A DNA stretch of 64,000 nucleotides from Daphnia carinata (taxonomy: Eukaryota > Arthropoda > Branchiopoda > Diplostraca > Daphniidae): positions 3,134,501 to 3,198,500 of the forward strand of contig NC_081331.1 of NCBI RefSeq assembly GCF_022539665.2, given 5' to 3'. The notes beneath the pieces were generated by a model, which was not told where the DNA came from, ran no database searches, and saw nothing but the letters and a program-made list of their open reading frames with translations. Below, piece by piece: positions 62,201 through 64,000 of this stretch. The stretch's first letter is position 1. Each line of letters starts with the position of its first letter. A program made the position numbers and the translations under genes.

Positions 62201-64000
62201 TATAGAATAAAGCGTATCGATCTACGAGCGTATCGAGCCTTGTACGGTTTACTACCAACGTACCAGAGACAGCACTGTAGTAGAATGCCAACGACGGGCT
62301 TATGGCTGGGATCAGTCCCTTTTCTTTTTCATATATTTTTCATCGAACCAAAGTCATCTGTGCACCATTCTTCACGATACGTAGATGCGACAAAGGGAGC
62401 ACTGGACACAGCACGTTGTTTTCTCTTTCTTTTTTAACCTCAATATTCGTCATTTACGTTCATAGCACTTGAAATCAATTTGTTTTTACCCAAAGTCGCT
62501 TTCTATTCGAACGTCTTGCCTCTCGGTTTGTTATCTACCGCGTGACTAGTTCTACTCGGGAAACGGTAAACATAGTTTGTACCATTAGTTTGACTTTGTC
62601 CTTATCCGATTTGGTATTTGCTTTTTCGGTGTCCACAGAATCCGCCGATTTTCTTTAGCCGTCAACTAAATAGAATTGCGTCCTCATCCTTCTTTTATTA
62701 GATGTCAAGTGGAACTGTCGATATTTTCCCAACACTTGTACACACCAACACAAAGTCTGGTTTGATCAAGCGGACAAAATCACAGCAGCTTTCTATTAAT
62801 CTCTCAATAGTGTTGTTCCACTTTGAGGCTAAGAGACGCGGGTAAATAGAATAAATAAATAAAAAAAAACCTCAACGGTCATAAAGACACGTGCTGCTTT
62901 AATCTCTGAAAAAAACAAGTTCAATTTTTTATTTCTCTCCTCCAACTTGCCGGGCGTATTAGCAAATACAGACTGGCTTGTGTGTGTACAGACGCGTTGC
63001 TTGTTCGCTCTCTATTCATCGTCTAGTTGATGACGTGCGCCAGATAGGCAGGACGTGTGCCGCACTTTGACTGTCAGCGATGTTGCAGCAACAAATTGGT
63101 TTGCCGCCTAAAGCGAAAGCAACAAAACAAGACGTTACTGGTTGATCCGGCCGGCTGCGGCTCAATAGGCACTACAATGAGGAAATCTGTTGAATATGCA
63201 CTGCGTAGATAGCGTGTTTGAATAGCGTTTGCGAGGTAGCAGGACTTGCGATGATCCCTTTTTGTATATTTAAAATAAGGCTGCCATGCATATATTCCTC
63301 AACCGCTACGGAAACCCCTGACGGCTTGGGTACGCCCTTCTGGATGTGTTTTACGCTACATCGATCACGTTTTTTTAGCCACGCACGTCCCAATTTTGGA
63401 TTCCCCACATGCGTGGCCCCCGTCTTTGACGTTGTGTAGTTAGTTACCCACTAGTTTGTCTATACAGCTCACAGCTATTGCTGTTGTCTCTGTGTTTGTG
63501 TGTGGTCGAAATCGTGTGTGTATACACGGCGTTGGCTTTGTCACACAAGTGTATTTATATATTTATGGGTACTGCATTTTGCAATATCACAACGCGCGGA
63601 TACACAGGGCGGGGTTTTCATTTTTCAAAGTATGCAAAAAAAAAAAAAAAAAAAATGTACATTGCATCGAAGAAATATTCGGTGTAGAGAGAAATGGTTA
63701 GCCTGTGATGTTTGTGCGTTTTCGCCCTCGTTTCCTTATTTGATTCCGGATGCGCGCGAAGGTGGGCGGATGCCGATCGACCAGGGGAAGGAGGACATAG
63801 CGAGAGACGACTCAAATGTCGCTCGACTGCTACGCGCGGTAGACGACCGCAATGCGTGCGTTCACGACTAGAAGAATAAATAACTAAAGAAGATAAGGAC
63901 CTTTGAAGCGCAAGGGCAGCGACGCAGCGTTTCCTTTAATATTACATATGGTTTGTGTGTTTCCACTAGGCTCGCAGTTGTGGAGAAGAGACATAAAATA

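Larger units (their letters stand above)
49608..64000. other. No recognised gene; weak exon-like signals
   Basis: About 14.4 kb. Weak candidates are a 113-bp exon-like segment at 49608-49720, a minus-strand 101-codon ORF at 55552-55857, and a possible 3' exon at 60950-61110 behind a strong acceptor. Low-complexity tracts lie at 51729-51946 and in AT-rich sequence at 54600-54760. The right end (from about 62940) is richer in G+C and CpG and could be a promoter region of a gene to the right. None of this supports a named gene. Confidence 0.4.

Noticed and set aside
63139-63150. CTGGTTGATCC, similar to the 5' end of 18S rRNA
   Set aside because: The match stops after about 11 bases and nothing downstream resembles rRNA.
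63500-63871. 123-codon open frame near the right edge, followed by AATAAA
   Set aside because: It starts with GTG and runs through a poly-A tract encoding lysines. The later ATG part is short and unrecognised.

Overview
The window is animal nuclear DNA of about 40% G+C. Five compact genes with introns of about 50-100 bp sit on the left, followed by one large gene and a long stretch without recognisable genes. The proteins resemble arthropod and vertebrate families, and the intron style suggests a branchiopod crustacean such as Daphnia. That identification is an inference; no species-diagnostic sequence was seen.

Layout. 1-1695 (+): the 3' end of Spt16, the large subunit of the FACT histone chaperone. 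2034-3602 (-): mitochondrial ribosomal protein L38, convergent with Spt16. 4303-6354 (+): a SLC30 zinc transporter of the ZnT2/3/8 type, divergent from mRpL38. 7003-10929 (+): Additional sex combs (Asx), the partner of the BAP1/Calypso H2A deubiquitinase, with its whole 1308-codon reading frame in one exon. 11975-13331 (+): a short TBC1D31-like protein whose frame is interrupted in its fourth coding exon. 13984-40648 (+): a K-Cl cotransporter (SLC12A4-7 type). Its common exons lie in 31735-40648 and its alternative first exons are spread over the 17.7 kb upstream.

From about 42.2 kb to the end (about 22 kb) I find no gene I can name. The stretch holds homopolymer and microsatellite tracts, a pair of diverged dispersed repeats and a few weak exon-like signals. 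It may be intergenic, or a 5' region or intron of a gene beyond the right edge.

The strongest observations are in the cotransporter. Three candidate first exons (13984, 20330, 25153) all end in phase 1 and fit the same shared exon. Only the first encodes an RFxV motif, the docking signature for SPAK/OSR1 (Fray) kinases. The cytosolic tail also has two GTGAGT donors 9 nt apart and a 12-nt in-frame microexon just after a conserved WNK/SPAK-regulated threonine, so the kinase-controlled parts of the protein are where transcript diversity is concentrated. The TBC1D31-like gene needs either a 1-nt correction or a 28-nt intron to be read through. Asx appears to carry two short upstream ORFs.

All exon boundaries were placed by hand from splice consensus, reading-frame continuity and remembered family similarity. 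No alignment or database search was run.
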